From the NCBI GenBank assembly GCA_051294375.1, contig CM119269.1, positions 5,973,531 through 6,037,530 on the forward strand: a stretch of 64,000 nucleotides of DNA, in the 5' to 3' direction. This document shows, piece by piece, positions 48,656-59,892 of the stretch. The stretch's first letter is position 1. Each line of letters starts with the position of its first letter. The notes under the pieces were generated by a model, which was not told the DNA's origin, ran no database searches, and saw only the letters and a list, made by a program, of their open reading frames with translations. Position numbers and translations under genes: made by a program. The DNA comes from Paraspadella gotoi. Its lineage: Eukaryota > Chaetognatha.

Positions 48656-48866
48656 GAGAGAGAGAGGAGAGAGAGAGAGAGGAGAGAGAGAAGAGAGAGA
48701 GAAGAGAGAGAGAGAAGAGAGAGAAGGAGAGAGAGAGAGAGAGAGAGAGAGATAGNNNNNNNNNNNNNNNNNNNNNNNNNGCTCTTCTCTGCTTTCTCAT
48801 CTCTCTCTCTTTTCTCTCTCTCCTCTCCTCTCTCTCTCTCTTTCTCTCTCTCTTCTCGCCGCTCTT
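48656..48866. repeat. (GA)n tract, 25-N gap, (CT)n tract
   Basis: GA repeat to 48,755, exactly 25 N (48,756-48,780), then CT repeat to 48,866. The strand switch at the gap gives a palindromic, hairpin-prone arrangement. Confidence 0.95.
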
Positions 48867-48979
48867 TCGTCGTCTCTGCTTATAGGGTTGCCTGCCTATT
48901 TTTCTTTTGGTAACCCTGCGGTTCGTCGTATGTACACAAAAAGTTCAAAAAACCCAATTTAATTAATTGTTGTTTTCCT

Positions 48980-48994
48980 GTCTCTCTCACTTCG

Positions 48995-49028
<34 letters not shown>

Positions 49029-49035
49029 GTCTCTC

Positions 49036-49066
<31 letters not shown>

Positions 49067-49076
49067 TTCTCTCTTT
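48980..49076. repeat. (CT)n microsatellite
   Basis: Interrupted CT repeat. Confidence 0.95.
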
Positions 49077-49205
49077 ATTATAGGTTTATGTTTGGCGCAG
49101 TATCCTATCGTCTGGGCCAGGGGTTTTGACCTTTCCTATTATTTAGAGGATTAGGTGTTTTATTTGCGGTATAAAAATTATCGCCTATTATTCGAAAGGA
49201 TGAAG

Positions 49206-49562
49206 CGATGAGAGAGGAGAGAGAGGAGAGGAGAGATGAGAGAGAGAAGAAGGAGGAAAACGAGAGAGAGAGAGGAGAGAGGAGAGAGAGAGATAGGAGA
49301 GAGAGAGATGAACGAGGTTGTGGCTACACGGAGAGTTATCAGAGATGGGATGAGAAGAGATGAACGAGAAAAGGATGAAGAAAGAGAGAGTGATGAGAGA
49401 GATGAGGGAGAGAGAGAGAGCAGACGACAGAGCAGAGACTGAGAGAGATGATAGGAGAGAGATGAGAGTAGATAAAAGAGAGATAGTTAGAGAGAGAGAG
49501 GAGAGAGAGAGCGGAGAGAAGAGAGGAGGAGAGAGAGATGAGAGCAGAGAGAGATGGGAGAG
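49206..49562. repeat. GA-rich low-complexity tract
   Basis: GAGAGA mixed with GATGA. Overlapping Arg/Glu and Ser/Leu frames are shadows. Confidence 0.9.
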
Positions 49563-49687
49563 CGAGCGCAGACACTTCACCGTGGTAGCTGAGTGAGATG
49601 CGCCGGCGTCATACAGTGATGCACTTTTAGCTGTTGTTTCCGTCGGTGATAAAAGTTGGCGTTTGCAGAGTTATAACAGGTAGACAC

Positions 49688-49866
49688 CCTGTCATGCGAC
49701 GGCGAAGTTCTTTGACGACAGGTTTCGCTGCTGCGATGCGTGCGGCTGTCCGTCGCTGCTGCGTGCGTCGCGCAGCAGGCGACGGGCAGGCGCGGGTCGC
49801 GTCGCGTCGCGCTGCGTGCGCCATCCGCGTCGCTCCGCGGCGTCGGTTCCTGCGCGATATCTTCTG
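49688..49866. other. CpG-rich island with minus-strand acceptor
   Basis: On the minus strand CTCTCTCTCCCCCCAG at about 49,881-49,866 is a strong acceptor, followed by AAGATATCGCGCAGG. All three downstream frames stay open for more than 55 codons. The frame that fits the phase left by exon 53,984 ends after about 57 residues at TGA (49,692-49,694). A possible alternative exon, but frame choice is not supported. Confidence 0.3.
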
Positions 49867-49969
49867 GGGGGAGAGAGAGAGAAATAGACAATTATTATCA
49901 AAATACAATCACATCGAATGCAAACCTTAGTAACTTAGTAACAATGATGCATTTTGACAACAGACCATA

Positions 49970-51315
49970 ACCCATTCCATCGCCTAGAATAAAACTTCTC
50001 GTTGATGCAAATGAAATTTTTTTTTTCGAAAACTAAAAATAGAGAATTTTTTTCTTCTTTTTTTTCATGTTCTGTTTCTTTCTTCAAATAAAAATTCGCT
50101 CACAACATTTGCCCCGATGTTCTTTTTTTTTCAGGGCGTTCGTTTCGCCCCCCAATTTCCCCCCCTTCAACCTATTTTTGTTTTACCAATCTCGAACCAC
50201 CTAGCCACCTCACCTCACACCCCCTTACCCAACCAACCCCACTTTCACAATGATTCCTTTGATCTCGGGTCGCCCGCTTATTTGTCGGGTGGCGAGATCA
50301 AACATCATTTCCAGGGGAGGGTCGCTCGAAAGACCCAAAGTATTGGTTTATCTTTGGGGAAATGAACGGAATTCTTGGATATTGAAGAGAAGAAGGTGGA
50401 GAGGTAAGGGGTGGTGGATGTGGTGGATGCGGTAGAGGCGGTGGTGGTTTGTTTACGTCGAAATGAAACATGACGGATCAAATTTTGGGTGAGACCGAGT
50501 TATTTCTTTGAAGCTCTTCTATTAATCCTTTTATTTGTAGTAATATAGACGATATTAAAAATTTTGAATCGTATTAAATTAAAATTATTAACCTTAAAAG
50601 TAGTTTTTTAAACCAATTTGAGAATGTTTATTTCAATATTTTTATTCATTATACGACATTACATTCATTTCATAACCAAGAAGCTTTATCATTTTTCGTA
50701 TTGAACGTTTTTAATCTAGCTTTATCGCATTATCGACTTTTATGATTAGTAGTAACACCAACGCATAACTCAAATCACAGACTTAATGTAAACTTGAAAG
50801 GGCGTTTTAAATAACGAAACATAAAGGAGTCATTGATTCCCTCGGGTCTTAACCAGCCTGGTTTCATTTATAAGTTTTAAAGCCCCGCCTGATCTGATGA
50901 ATTTAATCCAAGATAAATTTCGCCTTGAATCTTTTTGACAGTCTGTTTAGTGTTTACTCGAGCTTGACTTAATGTGAAAGTATAACCACGTCGCATTGCA
51001 TTTTTTTGATTGCACTCCTGCTGTTGGTTTGGTGATTGTTTCTGCTGGTTTTTTTTTTTTTTTTTTTTTCAAGCCCGACAGGTTCACGATCGACGTAACT
51101 TTTTTGACAGATTTTTCAGGATATGACTTTTTCACTACCGCCTGTTTTCCCTTCATCAATCGGTAAAGCCTGATTTCTTTGAACTTCATCGCCTGATTCT
51201 GATCCCTAGTTCCAGATTCACTGGTAAGAGTGAGACATCTGGAAACTCGTCAACTCATATTTTTTCGATTGCGAGTGACTTTTAAAGGGAGAAAGGCCTC
51301 GTTCCTATTTCTCTA
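49970..51315. other. AT-rich non-coding sequence
   Basis: Nothing recognised beyond A/T runs (T-run at 51,051-51,069). Confidence 0.5.
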
Positions 51316-51319
51316 TTCC

Positions 51320-51779
51320 CCCTCTTCCTCTCTCCTCTTTCTCTCTCTCCCCTCTCTCTCTCCTCTCTCTCTCTTTCTCTGTTATTTCTCACACTAAAAA
51401 GGCCCTCATTGCAGAAAAAAAAGGGATCCGTTTCATTATTTTTGCACTGTTCGGTCGGTCGTCTCGCCAAGGCGAACCATTCCTGGGTTTCGAAGTTGGA
51501 GCAAGAGATTCTCCATCCTGAGAGATGCGGAGAGAGTAGAGAGAGAGAGGGAGACGAGAGAGAGATGAGAGAGAGAGAGAGATGACGAGAGAGGAGAGAG
51601 AGAGGAGAGAATGAGAGTAAACACAGTGCGGAAGATTAGAAAGATGAGAGCGATAGAGAGAGAGAGAGAGAGAGAAGATGAGGAGAGAGGTATGCGGAAT
51701 GAGGGAGAGAGAGAATGGGTGGAGGGAAAATAGTAGGGTCATGAAAAATAATTTTTATGACACAAAATGAGTCGAGTGA

Positions 51780-51812
<33 letters not shown>

Positions 51813-51830
51813 GAGACAGATAGAAAGCGA
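51320..51830. repeat. CT-rich then GA-rich microsatellite patches
   Basis: CT at 51,320-51,383; GA at 51,535-51,625, 51,655-51,690 and 51,778-51,818. Confidence 0.9.
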
Positions 51831-52084
51831 GAACTAAGATAGACTGATAAACACAACAAAAAAAAAACCCTCAAAAAAAGCAAACAACAAATTCATTTCT
51901 CGCCAAATAAAACTCCCCCCAAAAAAACTAAAGACACATAAAACCCAAACCTACCCCCCCTCTCGAATTTTTTCCCCTTCTTCTCTCTCGACCCCTGCAA
52001 CTGGAAATAGTCTCAGGCTTAACGTGTTCACGACGAAGGAAACTAAATAAACAGCGCAAAGCGAAGAAACATTTGAACACGAGA

Positions 52085-52195
52085 AACTTTGGGGTTAGGG
52101 GGGGGAGTGCTAGGGGGGGAGTGCTAAGGGGGGGAAGTGCTAGGGGGGGGAGGGGGGGGGAGGGTGTCGTCGAGAGGGAGAAAATTGGGAAGGGG
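52085..52195 (+). repeat. G-run array, G-quadruplex type
   Basis: Runs of seven to nine G separated by AGTGCTA (TAGGGGGGGGAGTGCTAG repeated three times), followed by GAGGGGGGGGGAGGG and a further G-run at 52,190-52,200. The plus strand easily meets the G3+N1-7 four-tract rule. Confidence 0.9.
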
Positions 52196-52457
52196 GGGGG
52201 GAAGCTAAGACTAAGTGAAAAAAAAAAAACTGAGTCTAGCGGTAGAGACTTTTCGGTTTCGCGCGATTGTTTATTTTTAATTTATCCTTTTTTAACCCGT
52301 TTAACTTTGCTAAAAAAAATAAAATAACGTCCGCCTTTGTTCTTTTTTTGGTTAATACTTAATTTCATTAAAGCGACCGGAAACTTGGAAAGGATTAATT
52401 TATCAAGAATTTAAAGAGTAATTGTATAATTGGTTTAGTCGCCTCTCGCGTCTCGCG

Positions 52458-52496
<39 letters not shown>

Positions 52497-52765
52497 GCCC
52501 GACGTCCAGGTAAGAGACGCCTCATTAGATATCTGTTATTTAGGTTAGAGATGCATTACTTCCTTTACTCTCTTGTCTGTCGGTTGAAAAACAGACCGAC
52601 TGGCAGACCGACCGACCGACCGAAAAGTGACTTATTGAGCTACTCCGCCAGTACTAAAAATATACAAAATAAACTAAAATCGGACAATCAAAAAATACCA
52701 TTTATCGATCGACAATATGCAAATGATATTTTTTTTTCCTTCTCAGCTGAGCAAAGTCTCAAGTT

Positions 52766-52786
52766 CATCACGCATAAAACGGGGTA
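52766..52786 (+). repeat. 21-base perfect inverted repeat, left copy
   Basis: Begins CATCACGCATAAAACGG; exact reverse complement of 53,506-53,526. Flanking bases differ. Confidence 0.85.
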
Positions 52787-53505
52787 AAACCGAAAAGGAA
52801 TAGTTTTAACGTTTACCGCGTTGGAATTCGAGATTTCAGTCATCTTTTCTTCGTTTTATTAATTTTCCCTAAAATTTTTTTTTGTTCGCATACGGAGAAT
52901 TCAAGAGGATAAAAAGACCTTTCAACTGGTTACTGAAATTTATGGATATGTCTCACGGTATGGCCCGCACGAAATGAGAACAGTCTTTTTGAAAATCCTT
53001 GAGAACGTATTTAGTTGTTTTTACTTTCCTTTTCGATAAAATCTGCCTTTTTATCATAAATTTTAGATTCTATTGATACCGGACTCCAATATTCTGCTGA
53101 CAATGGTTTTACAGCGGCAACTATACCTTATCAAGACATTTGCTTTGAAGAAATTTTTGAGAGTCTCTCTTCTTTTCTCTCTCTCACTGTCTCACTCTCT
53201 CTCTCTGATTTTCATCCTACTCATCTGCTTCATCCTCCTCATCCTCCTCATTCTTACTAACTCTTTCTTACCATAGAAATGATTTGAATTTAAAATGCAA
53301 TGTCTAATAAAATAAACCAATCTCGATATTTTGTAATAAAAATCTTTTTATGCAATAGTAATTAGGAATTAATTGTTGGAAAAAAAATTGAGAAAGAAGT
53401 TAGAAAAAAAATTAAGGAAAAAGAAATTTAAAAAAAAATCTGAAATTTAAAAAAACGGTAAAGAAGATTCCGAAATCTTTTTGTTTACTCGATTGCGAAA
53501 AAATA

Positions 53506-53526
53506 TACCCCGTTTTATGCGTGATG
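53506..53526 (-). repeat. 21-base perfect inverted repeat, right copy
   Basis: Ends CCGTTTTATGCGTGATG on the plus strand; partner of 52,766-52,786, with 719 bases between them. Confidence 0.85.
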
Positions 53527-53744
53527 TAATAATCGTCTACGTTCGTCATTTCGAGTTTTATAGCGAAAGATTTTTCTCTCGCGGAAAACTTACGACTCAA
53601 TCGTATTTTCGAAGCAAACGGAGCGACGTAAACGACCTCTGCCGAAGGAGAATAAAACGAGGAAGAAAAAAAAGAGCAACGGAGGAAACGAGGGATAAAA
53701 TCTCGACGCTTTGACGGAGAGCGAGACGCCAGAGGAGAAATTTA

Positions 53745-53790
53745 GGGGGAATCGGGAGGTGGGTAGTTGGGTGGGTAGTTGGGTGGGTAC
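53745..53790 (+). repeat. 12-base G-rich tandem repeat
   Basis: GGGTGGGTAGTT repeated about three times; a second potential G-quadruplex sequence, just downstream (in transcript sense) of exon 55,064-53,984. Confidence 0.85.
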
Positions 53791-53983
53791 TCTCAAAGTG
53801 GTCGTCTCGGGATGACTTTTTAACCCTCCCTCGTTTCTTTATCCAAAATATTCCGAAACGAGTTACGAGAAGGAGAAAGTGAAGCTTCAAATGACCAACT
53901 ACTCAAGAAACTCAAACCTTTCAAATCAAAACAAGAAAAACAAATCAAATTTAAAAAACAAAATAAATGAAATATAAACAAAC

Positions 53984-55064
53984 CTGGCTGCTTCTTGCTG
54001 CGCCGCGAGTCTGTGCACGTCGTCGGCGGTCATCGGGACGCCGGCGGCGGCGGCCATCGCCAGATTGATCCCGCGGCCGGTGGCGGCGCTCGATGCGGCG
54101 CCGTGGACGGAGACGGCAGGCGATAGCGCGGACGGCGCCGGGTGGGCGTTCCCACGTTGCGCCACTATCGCTGTGGAAATCTCCAGATCCTCGGCCGGCG
54201 TCGGTTGCGCCGGATCGTAGAGACTCTCGGTGACCGGGAAGCGCCGGACGAGTTGTTGTTGTTGTTGTTGCGCGAGCGGCGTCGAGTTTTGAACGGCGGC
54301 GTTTTTTGTCTTGCTGTTGTTGTTGTTATTGTTCGAGGATTCGTCCGGTGATCGGCGCTCCGGTTTCCATCCGTTGACGAGAACAATTCCCGGCGTCGTT
54401 GCTGTCGCCGTCGTCGAGCTCACCGGCGTCAAAAACCGCGCGGCCGACGGCCGACCGGCGCCCAATTGCAGCGTCCTCTGCGCCGAGAAGGCGGCGCCCG
54501 GCGTCGGCGCCACGGGTAGGCCGGCGTTCTGCGGCGTCGGCGGATATGACGCCGTTTTCGACGCCGCCGCAGCCGCCGCCGCCGCAGCAGAAATCGCGGC
54601 GTCCTGCGGCGTGGAAAACCTCATTCGTTTCACCTGAAGTTGGATGCTCTCCTGGAACTGCTGCACCGGCGAGGACGACGGCACCGTAGACGCCAAGTTT
54701 GGTGCGGCAGTTGCTGCCCCGCCCGGGTTGAAACCCAGAGGGTTGGTCAAAGCCGGGGGCGAACCCAACGTGGCCTGCAGCCCCAGCGGGATCATCGGCG
54801 GCGGCGGGAGCGGCGAAGGCTGCGGCCTGCTCTGCTGCTGCGCCAGCAGATTGAGTAGGGATGCTTGGTTCGACGCGGGAAGATTACTGGAATCGATGAG
54901 AGAGAGAATTTGAGAGAGAACGGCGCTCGTGTCGACGCCATTGGCGGCAGCAGCGGCGGCGTTGGCAGCGGCGGCGTTGGCCGCGGCGGCGTTGGCCGCG
55001 GCGGCTGCAGGGGCGGCGCCCAGCAGCTGAGCTTGTTGAAGGGACGCGTAGCCATTTGGGAGTC
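53984..55064 (-). CDS. Large internal exon of an Ala/Gln/Asn/Pro-rich, probably nuclear protein
   Basis: Acceptor TCTTCCAG|GA (exon starts 55,064) and donor GCCAG|GTTTGT (ends 53,984). The exon is 1,081 bases: two bases finish a split Gly codon, then 359 codons, then two bases left over. In order the product has LPNGYASLQQAQLLG; an Ala/Asn run (about 17-40); a leucine-rich stretch SAVLSQILSLIDSS...SLLNLLAQQQ (about 46-77); a Pro run (83-88); a basic motif QVKRMRFSTP (about 142-151); a poly-Ala run (about 158-168); poly-Asn (about 244-249) and poly-Gln (about 265-270). It ends near DDVHRLAAQQEA. At least eight Ser/Thr-Pro pairs suggest proline-directed phosphorylation. It is CpG-rich against AT-rich introns. 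Entry phase matches exon 56,700-56,616. The composition fits a transcription or RNA-processing regulator, but I see no folded domain and cannot name the family. Confidence 0.85.
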
Positions 55065-56509
55065 CTGGAAGATTCGGAATTACTTTTAGTCGAGGACTGG
55101 AATTCGTTTTGATGAATTATTGTTGACCTAAATGATTGGCAGAATACGCGTTTTGATAGAAAAATGTATAAAATACGTAGATTTAACTGAGTATTAGGTA
55201 TTGTGTGATTATATTGTTTATTATTTGTTATTATTGTTTATTATGTACATATAAAGCTGTTTTTTGCTAGCACAAAAATTGAATTTGAAATATCGAAAAC
55301 CAAAGTCTGAATGTGAACCAAATTTAAAAACTTTAGACTTAACTTGTGATTCGAAATATTAGCAACTTTTAACAGTTTTTAAAAATATTTTTATAGATAT
55401 TAGTTTTCAAAAAAAATATTACGTTTTAATCGAATGAAAGATTTTTTCTTATTTGCATTTGAAAAGCACCAGCTCAATAATTCGCTTTAAACCGACGCTT
55501 AATCTTAGAATTAAAGCCTCGATAAAAAGATTATCACACCCAACATTGAAACACTTTCACCGTCTATTGGCAACTGTCAAGCTGAATAAACAGCTCGGTT
55601 AAATGAAAATTGGATGCATTCTTAAGAAGCAGGTTTTAGTTTATGCAAATTTGACGAATAATTTCTAGAATCATGATTAAAAAATTTGGTGAGTTTTCAA
55701 CGATTGAGCCTCGAATTAAAATAACAGTGATGATAATATTAATAAAAAAATCGCGAGCACTGTCGTTGAAACACGAGCTTAGCAATAACAACACAATACA
55801 ATCGCAGTCAGGAGTCTAAATAATAACGAAACAACTACAACAGAAACAAACATGAAATTTAAACACAAATCAATTCAAAGGATTTGGTGAAAGAGTTGTG
55901 TGCAAAAATGCCATAATGAAAATTGGTTGTCACCGAATGGCTAATATGTTTTTTGAAATCAGGTTTTTTTGTTTGTTTGTTTGTTTGTTTGTTTGTTTTT
56001 TGTTTTTTTTGTTTTTTTTTTGAAAACTGAAAACAACTATGAGCGATCAATGAACACAAAGAAAATGTTCTCCAGCCGGAAAAACTGAACGTTTTAACAA
56101 AAAGCTTTTTCAAAACCAAACCGATGGTAAAAAAAAAATTGTACAATTTTCCGAGTATAGTAAATCGCCAAAGCGATTTGTTCTCAAAAAAGAAAAGTCT
56201 AAGCTACGAAAAAAAAAAAGGGAGAATGGCCAAGCGATTGGCGTAATGATCCATAACAACTTGCGCGATATTAGTTAAAAAAAAATGAAAAAGAAAAAAA
56301 AATCGTTCCCTAAGACATTCCCCCCTCCTCGGCTCCAAAAAACTTTTCCTCCGAGCTCTAAAATTTAATTATGCAAATTGGTTTCTGACGTTTAATCTTT
56401 GTCGCAAGACTGGAGACGGAATGAAAGGAGGAGGAGGAGGAATGTTTATTTACATTCTAATGAGACAGAAGTGACGAAAGTGCCCCCTAAAGTAAGAGGG
56501 ACGAGAGTA

Positions 56510-56514
56510 GAGAG

Positions 56515-56581
<67 letters not shown>

Positions 56582-56610
56582 GAGAGGAGAGAGAGAGAGA
56601 GAGAGAGAGA
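56510..56610. repeat. (GA)n microsatellite abutting a splice donor
   Basis: The GA run lies directly next to the donor of exon 56,700-56,616, so the intron begins GTAAGTCTCTCTCTC in transcript sense. Confidence 0.95.
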
Positions 56611-56615
56611 CTTAC

Positions 56616-56700
56616 CATGAGCAAAGTATTGCGTTTGTGCCTGAGAAGACGCCGGTTGTACGGGACCAACAGCACGGAGTTGATTTAGCAGACTGTAAGT
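56616..56700 (-). CDS. 85-base internal exon of the same gene
   Basis: Acceptor TTGACAG|ACT at 56,700 and near-perfect donor CATG|GTAAGT at 56,616. Reading in phase 0 it gives 28 codons, TYSLLNQLRAVGPVQPASSQ then AQTQYFAH, and one base that combines with the next exon to make Gly. Entry phase matches the phase-0 donor of exon 58,627-58,463. A second AG eight bases inside (56,693) would shift the frame and is not favoured. No domain recognised. The downstream intron starts with a CU-repeat tract in the transcript. Confidence 0.8.
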
Positions 56701-56925
56701 CTGTCAAATAAAAGAAAAGCCTTAATTCCTCTTGCAACGCAACGCCCGAGCTCTGCCTCTCTCTACCCACACGCCCCCCCTGTGCTCTGACCTTCTCTTG
56801 ATCCTTCTGCCCCCTAAACTGAGCCCCTAAGAATTCCTTTTTCGAACTGAGTTCCTTTTACATCCAGAGCTAAGTCTCAATCCTCTGCCTGAAACCTTAC
56901 CCTGTTTTCTTTTTTTTTAAGCCTC

Positions 56926-56928
<3 letters not shown>

Positions 56929-56980
<52 letters not shown>
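56929..56980. repeat. (CT)n microsatellite
   Basis: Perfect CT run inside the intron between exons 58,463 and 56,700. Confidence 0.98.
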
Positions 56981-56982
<2 letters not shown>

Positions 56983-58462
56983 GCTCCTCAGTGTTGCTCC
57001 CCTCTCTAAAACCTGCCTTAATCTCCCCCATAAACCGAAAGACTCTTCGAATTTCTGTCTTCTTTTCACTTCCTGATTTTTTTTTTTATTTTCGTCTTAA
57101 CTTTTTTTCCTCGATTCTAAAAAAAAGTTCCATCTTTCTCTCCTCAACATCAAACCCCCTTTTCTTTTTCTCCAGCAAACATTTGCTTATCATCACTTCT
57201 TCTGCTTTAAGTATTTTTTCTAAAAGCTCTACTTTTACTTGTATTATATCTCTAACTTTTAAGTACCACTGAAATATTTCCTTGCCTTGGAATTTCCAAG
57301 TTCTAAACACCAGTTCCTCCGAGTCCTTTACCAATATTTTCCATCGATGCTTTTTTACTCGTTTCTAAAATTGACTTCCGCATATCTTTCCCCTCCACCT
57401 GACCCTTTTGTCCTCCCAAAACCACCCAACAAAGGAAACGCCCCCTCCCATTTCCCTCCCTCGGCCTCAAAGCCTTTTTTCAAAGGCGGGTTGACGCCTA
57501 CGAGGACCAGGGAAAAAGATTTACTATGCTCGCAGCGGGCCGCGTTGGTTTCGCGCCAAACCGAGGGCGCGACAACAAGCAGCAAATGAGGGGAAAAGAG
57601 AGGTTGAGAAAATTTGTATTTAAAAGATTCTGCAGTTATTGAAAAAAAGTTTTGATTGTTCTGTTCTCTCGCTATAAAGAGAAAAAATCTTAATTAAATG
57701 CTTTTTATTTAAAATTTGATTAAAATATGAAATACATTTCATAGATTGTTTTAAGTTTTTTTACAGTTAATAAAGTAGGAGTTAATCAGCAACGATATGC
57801 AAATTAAAATGCTGCACCATAAATCATTTACGATTTACTCTTTGGTTTTTTTTTGGTTTTTTTTGGTTGTTTTAAATTAAATTACAAGATTTTTTTTTCA
57901 AAAAAAAAATATGGGGGGGAGAAATAAAATTGTCTGTTTTGTTATCAAATCGAAATCTGAGCTTTGGAGATATCAAGGGACGCTGAATCGAGAGGGGGTC
58001 CCGTCGAGGAGACCTCACGAAGCGGAACCCGTGAGAGGAAATCTCTCACTCCGGAGCGAGGCACGTTTGGCTCGGCCCTTTTCGTGTCATCCACTTCCAA
58101 AGATAACGTTCGACTCTTTAAAACTGATTATTTAAAAAAACATAAAAACTTTTTACTGGGTGATTCAGAGTTAAATCAGGAGGAAAATAGGAGGGGGAAG
58201 AAAAGGTACGCGAGCTCTTTGAGGGAGAAGAAAATAGTGAGAACGCTCTTGGCTAATTTTTTCCCAGAAAAAAAAAAACATTTAAAAGACAAAGAAAATT
58301 TCAATGAGTAATTTGCAGAGCCTTACAGCTCCTAAAATCTTCTGTCAACGATCTTTCATAGGTTTTAAGCCTTTTTTAACAGCAAACGGGTGAAACAAAC
58401 GCCGAGACAAACAAACAAAGGAGAATAAAATATAAATAAACAACAACAGACAAACAACAGAC
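56981..58462. other. Intron of the minus-strand gene
   Basis: Pyrimidine-rich sequence (57,000-57,430) and two CpG-rich patches (57,480-57,590 and 57,970-58,110) with open frames on both strands. An extra exon here is possible, but the phase-0 junction between 58,463 and 56,700 already joins cleanly without one. Confidence 0.5.
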
Positions 58463-58627
58463 CTGAGAAAAAGCGTTTATCGAATTTCCCGGCATCTTCG
58501 CGGCGGCCGAGGCGGAAGAGGCGGCTGCGGTGGCGGCTGCTGAGGCGGCTGCGGCAGCTGTAGCAGGATCCAAGGCGCCGAAGGAAGATTTGTCCGAAGG
58601 CCAAGTGTGTCGTCCAAGCATCACAGT
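58463..58627 (-). CDS. Upstream exon of the same gene, poly-Ala
   Basis: Donor TCTCAG|GTCTGT ends the exon at 58,463 in phase 0. The 5' boundary is less certain: CGCAG|ACTGTG at 58,627 after a pyrimidine-rich stretch is the best acceptor, giving 55 codons. ATG at 58,621 (MLGRHTWPSDK) could instead be a start codon. The frame is open further up to a TAA near 58,730. Residues: VMLGRHTWPSDKSSFGALD, an Ala-rich segment (about 21-43), then KMPGNSINAFSQ, joined directly to TYSLLNQL of the next exon. Whether more exons lie upstream, to the right, I cannot tell. No family recognised. Confidence 0.7.
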
Positions 58628-59165
58628 CTGCGTTCCCGATTTCGAAAGAGAGGGCGCGCGGGATTTGGATGACAAAACGTTTTCACGATTGGTCGAATCG
58701 AATCGATTCAACCAATCAGGGGCGAGTTTTTACGAGTCATCGAAGCTTTTGCCTGAAATGTTCACTTATTGAGTTTTTGTTGATGTTGTTTTTCTGTCCG
58801 ATGCAATTATTATCGTTGCTCTTGTTGTCTGGCGATTTTCTTTTCTGGTAAAAAAAAAAAAAGATTGAAAGAGAACTTTGTGAATTTGTTTAAAAAGAAC
58901 TTTTTTTTAAGTTTAGAACAAAAGAAAACTTAAAAAAAAACTACTCCTGCTTGAAAAAATGATTCTAGATGATTTTTTCATTCGGGTTTTCCTCGTTCAT
59001 CTTTCATCGATGATCATTAGTCACCCTTTGCTTGTTATCTATTAACACTCATTGCTTGTCAATCTTTTTAGCTCATCGGGTTTCCTGGATTCGTATTTGG
59101 TCAATCATGTTATGACATCAAATTTTGTAATAAGACGCATAAAGACCAGAATTAACTCATTCTAA
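58628..59165. other. AT-rich non-coding sequence upstream of the gene
   Basis: CpG-moderate to 58,740, then A/T-rich. No TATA-type promoter can be assigned with confidence. Confidence 0.45.
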
Positions 59166-59172
59166 GCTCAGA

Positions 59173-59182
59173 TCTCTCTCTC

Positions 59183-59235
<53 letters not shown>
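59173..59235. repeat. (CT)n microsatellite
   Basis: CT run with one TATC interruption. Confidence 0.97.
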
Positions 59236-59240
<5 letters not shown>

Positions 59241-59466
59241 TCAGTTGGATAAACAGCTTTTATCCACTGCGACAGAAATAATCGAACAAAAACGAAGATA
59301 ACAAATGAATGAAAACGAGAAAAAAAAACGGAAAACTGATAAAATTTCTTTCCTTTGTTCTTCGGATTTATTTTGTTTGTTTTTTATTCCTCCTTTTTTT
59401 TGTTTGTTTGTTAGTTTTTCCGGTTTTTTTTTCACATCGTGTTTTGACGAAACGGGATATTATAGG

Positions 59467-59468
<2 letters not shown>

Positions 59469-59546
<78 letters not shown>
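59469..59546. repeat. Perfect (CT)n run, 78 bases
   Basis: Uninterrupted dinucleotide repeat; the (GA)n run at 59,659-59,693 follows on the same strand, so CT and GA tracts face each other about 110 bases apart. Confidence 0.98.
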
Positions 59547-59552
<6 letters not shown>

Positions 59553-59657
59553 ATCTTGTTTTGCTCTCGAATTCGTCGTGACATTTGGATTGACTTTCTT
59601 CTCACCTTTCCTCCCTAGTCCCTACAATTAAAAAAAAAAACACAAAACAGGAGAGAC

Positions 59658-59696
<39 letters not shown>

Positions 59697-59799
59697 CGTG
59701 TTCAATTCGATGTCATTCCACTTCCGATTCCACAACCTTGACATTTCCAGCGACGAGACGTCGCGGAGATTTCGTCCGCTCTCTGGGATGACGTCATCT

Positions 59800-59892
59800 T
59801 TGTTGGGGTCGGGCTGGAGGGGTCAGTAGCGGTCAGGCGGGGTCAGGCGGGGTCAGCCAGAGTTAGGCGGGGTCAGGTGTGGTCAGGTAGAG
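59800..59892 (+). repeat. 10-base minisatellite GGTCAGGCGG
   Basis: GGTCGGGCTGGAG, GGTCAGTAGC, GGTCAGGCGG (twice), GGTCAGCCAGA, GTTAGGCGG, GGTCAGGTGT and GGTCAGGTAGA follow head to tail. Confidence 0.9.

Noticed and set aside
57964-58311. 115-residue plus frame in the intron, and an overlapping about 60-residue minus frame
   Set aside because: Both strands look equally protein-like; the flanking exons already join in phase without an extra exon.
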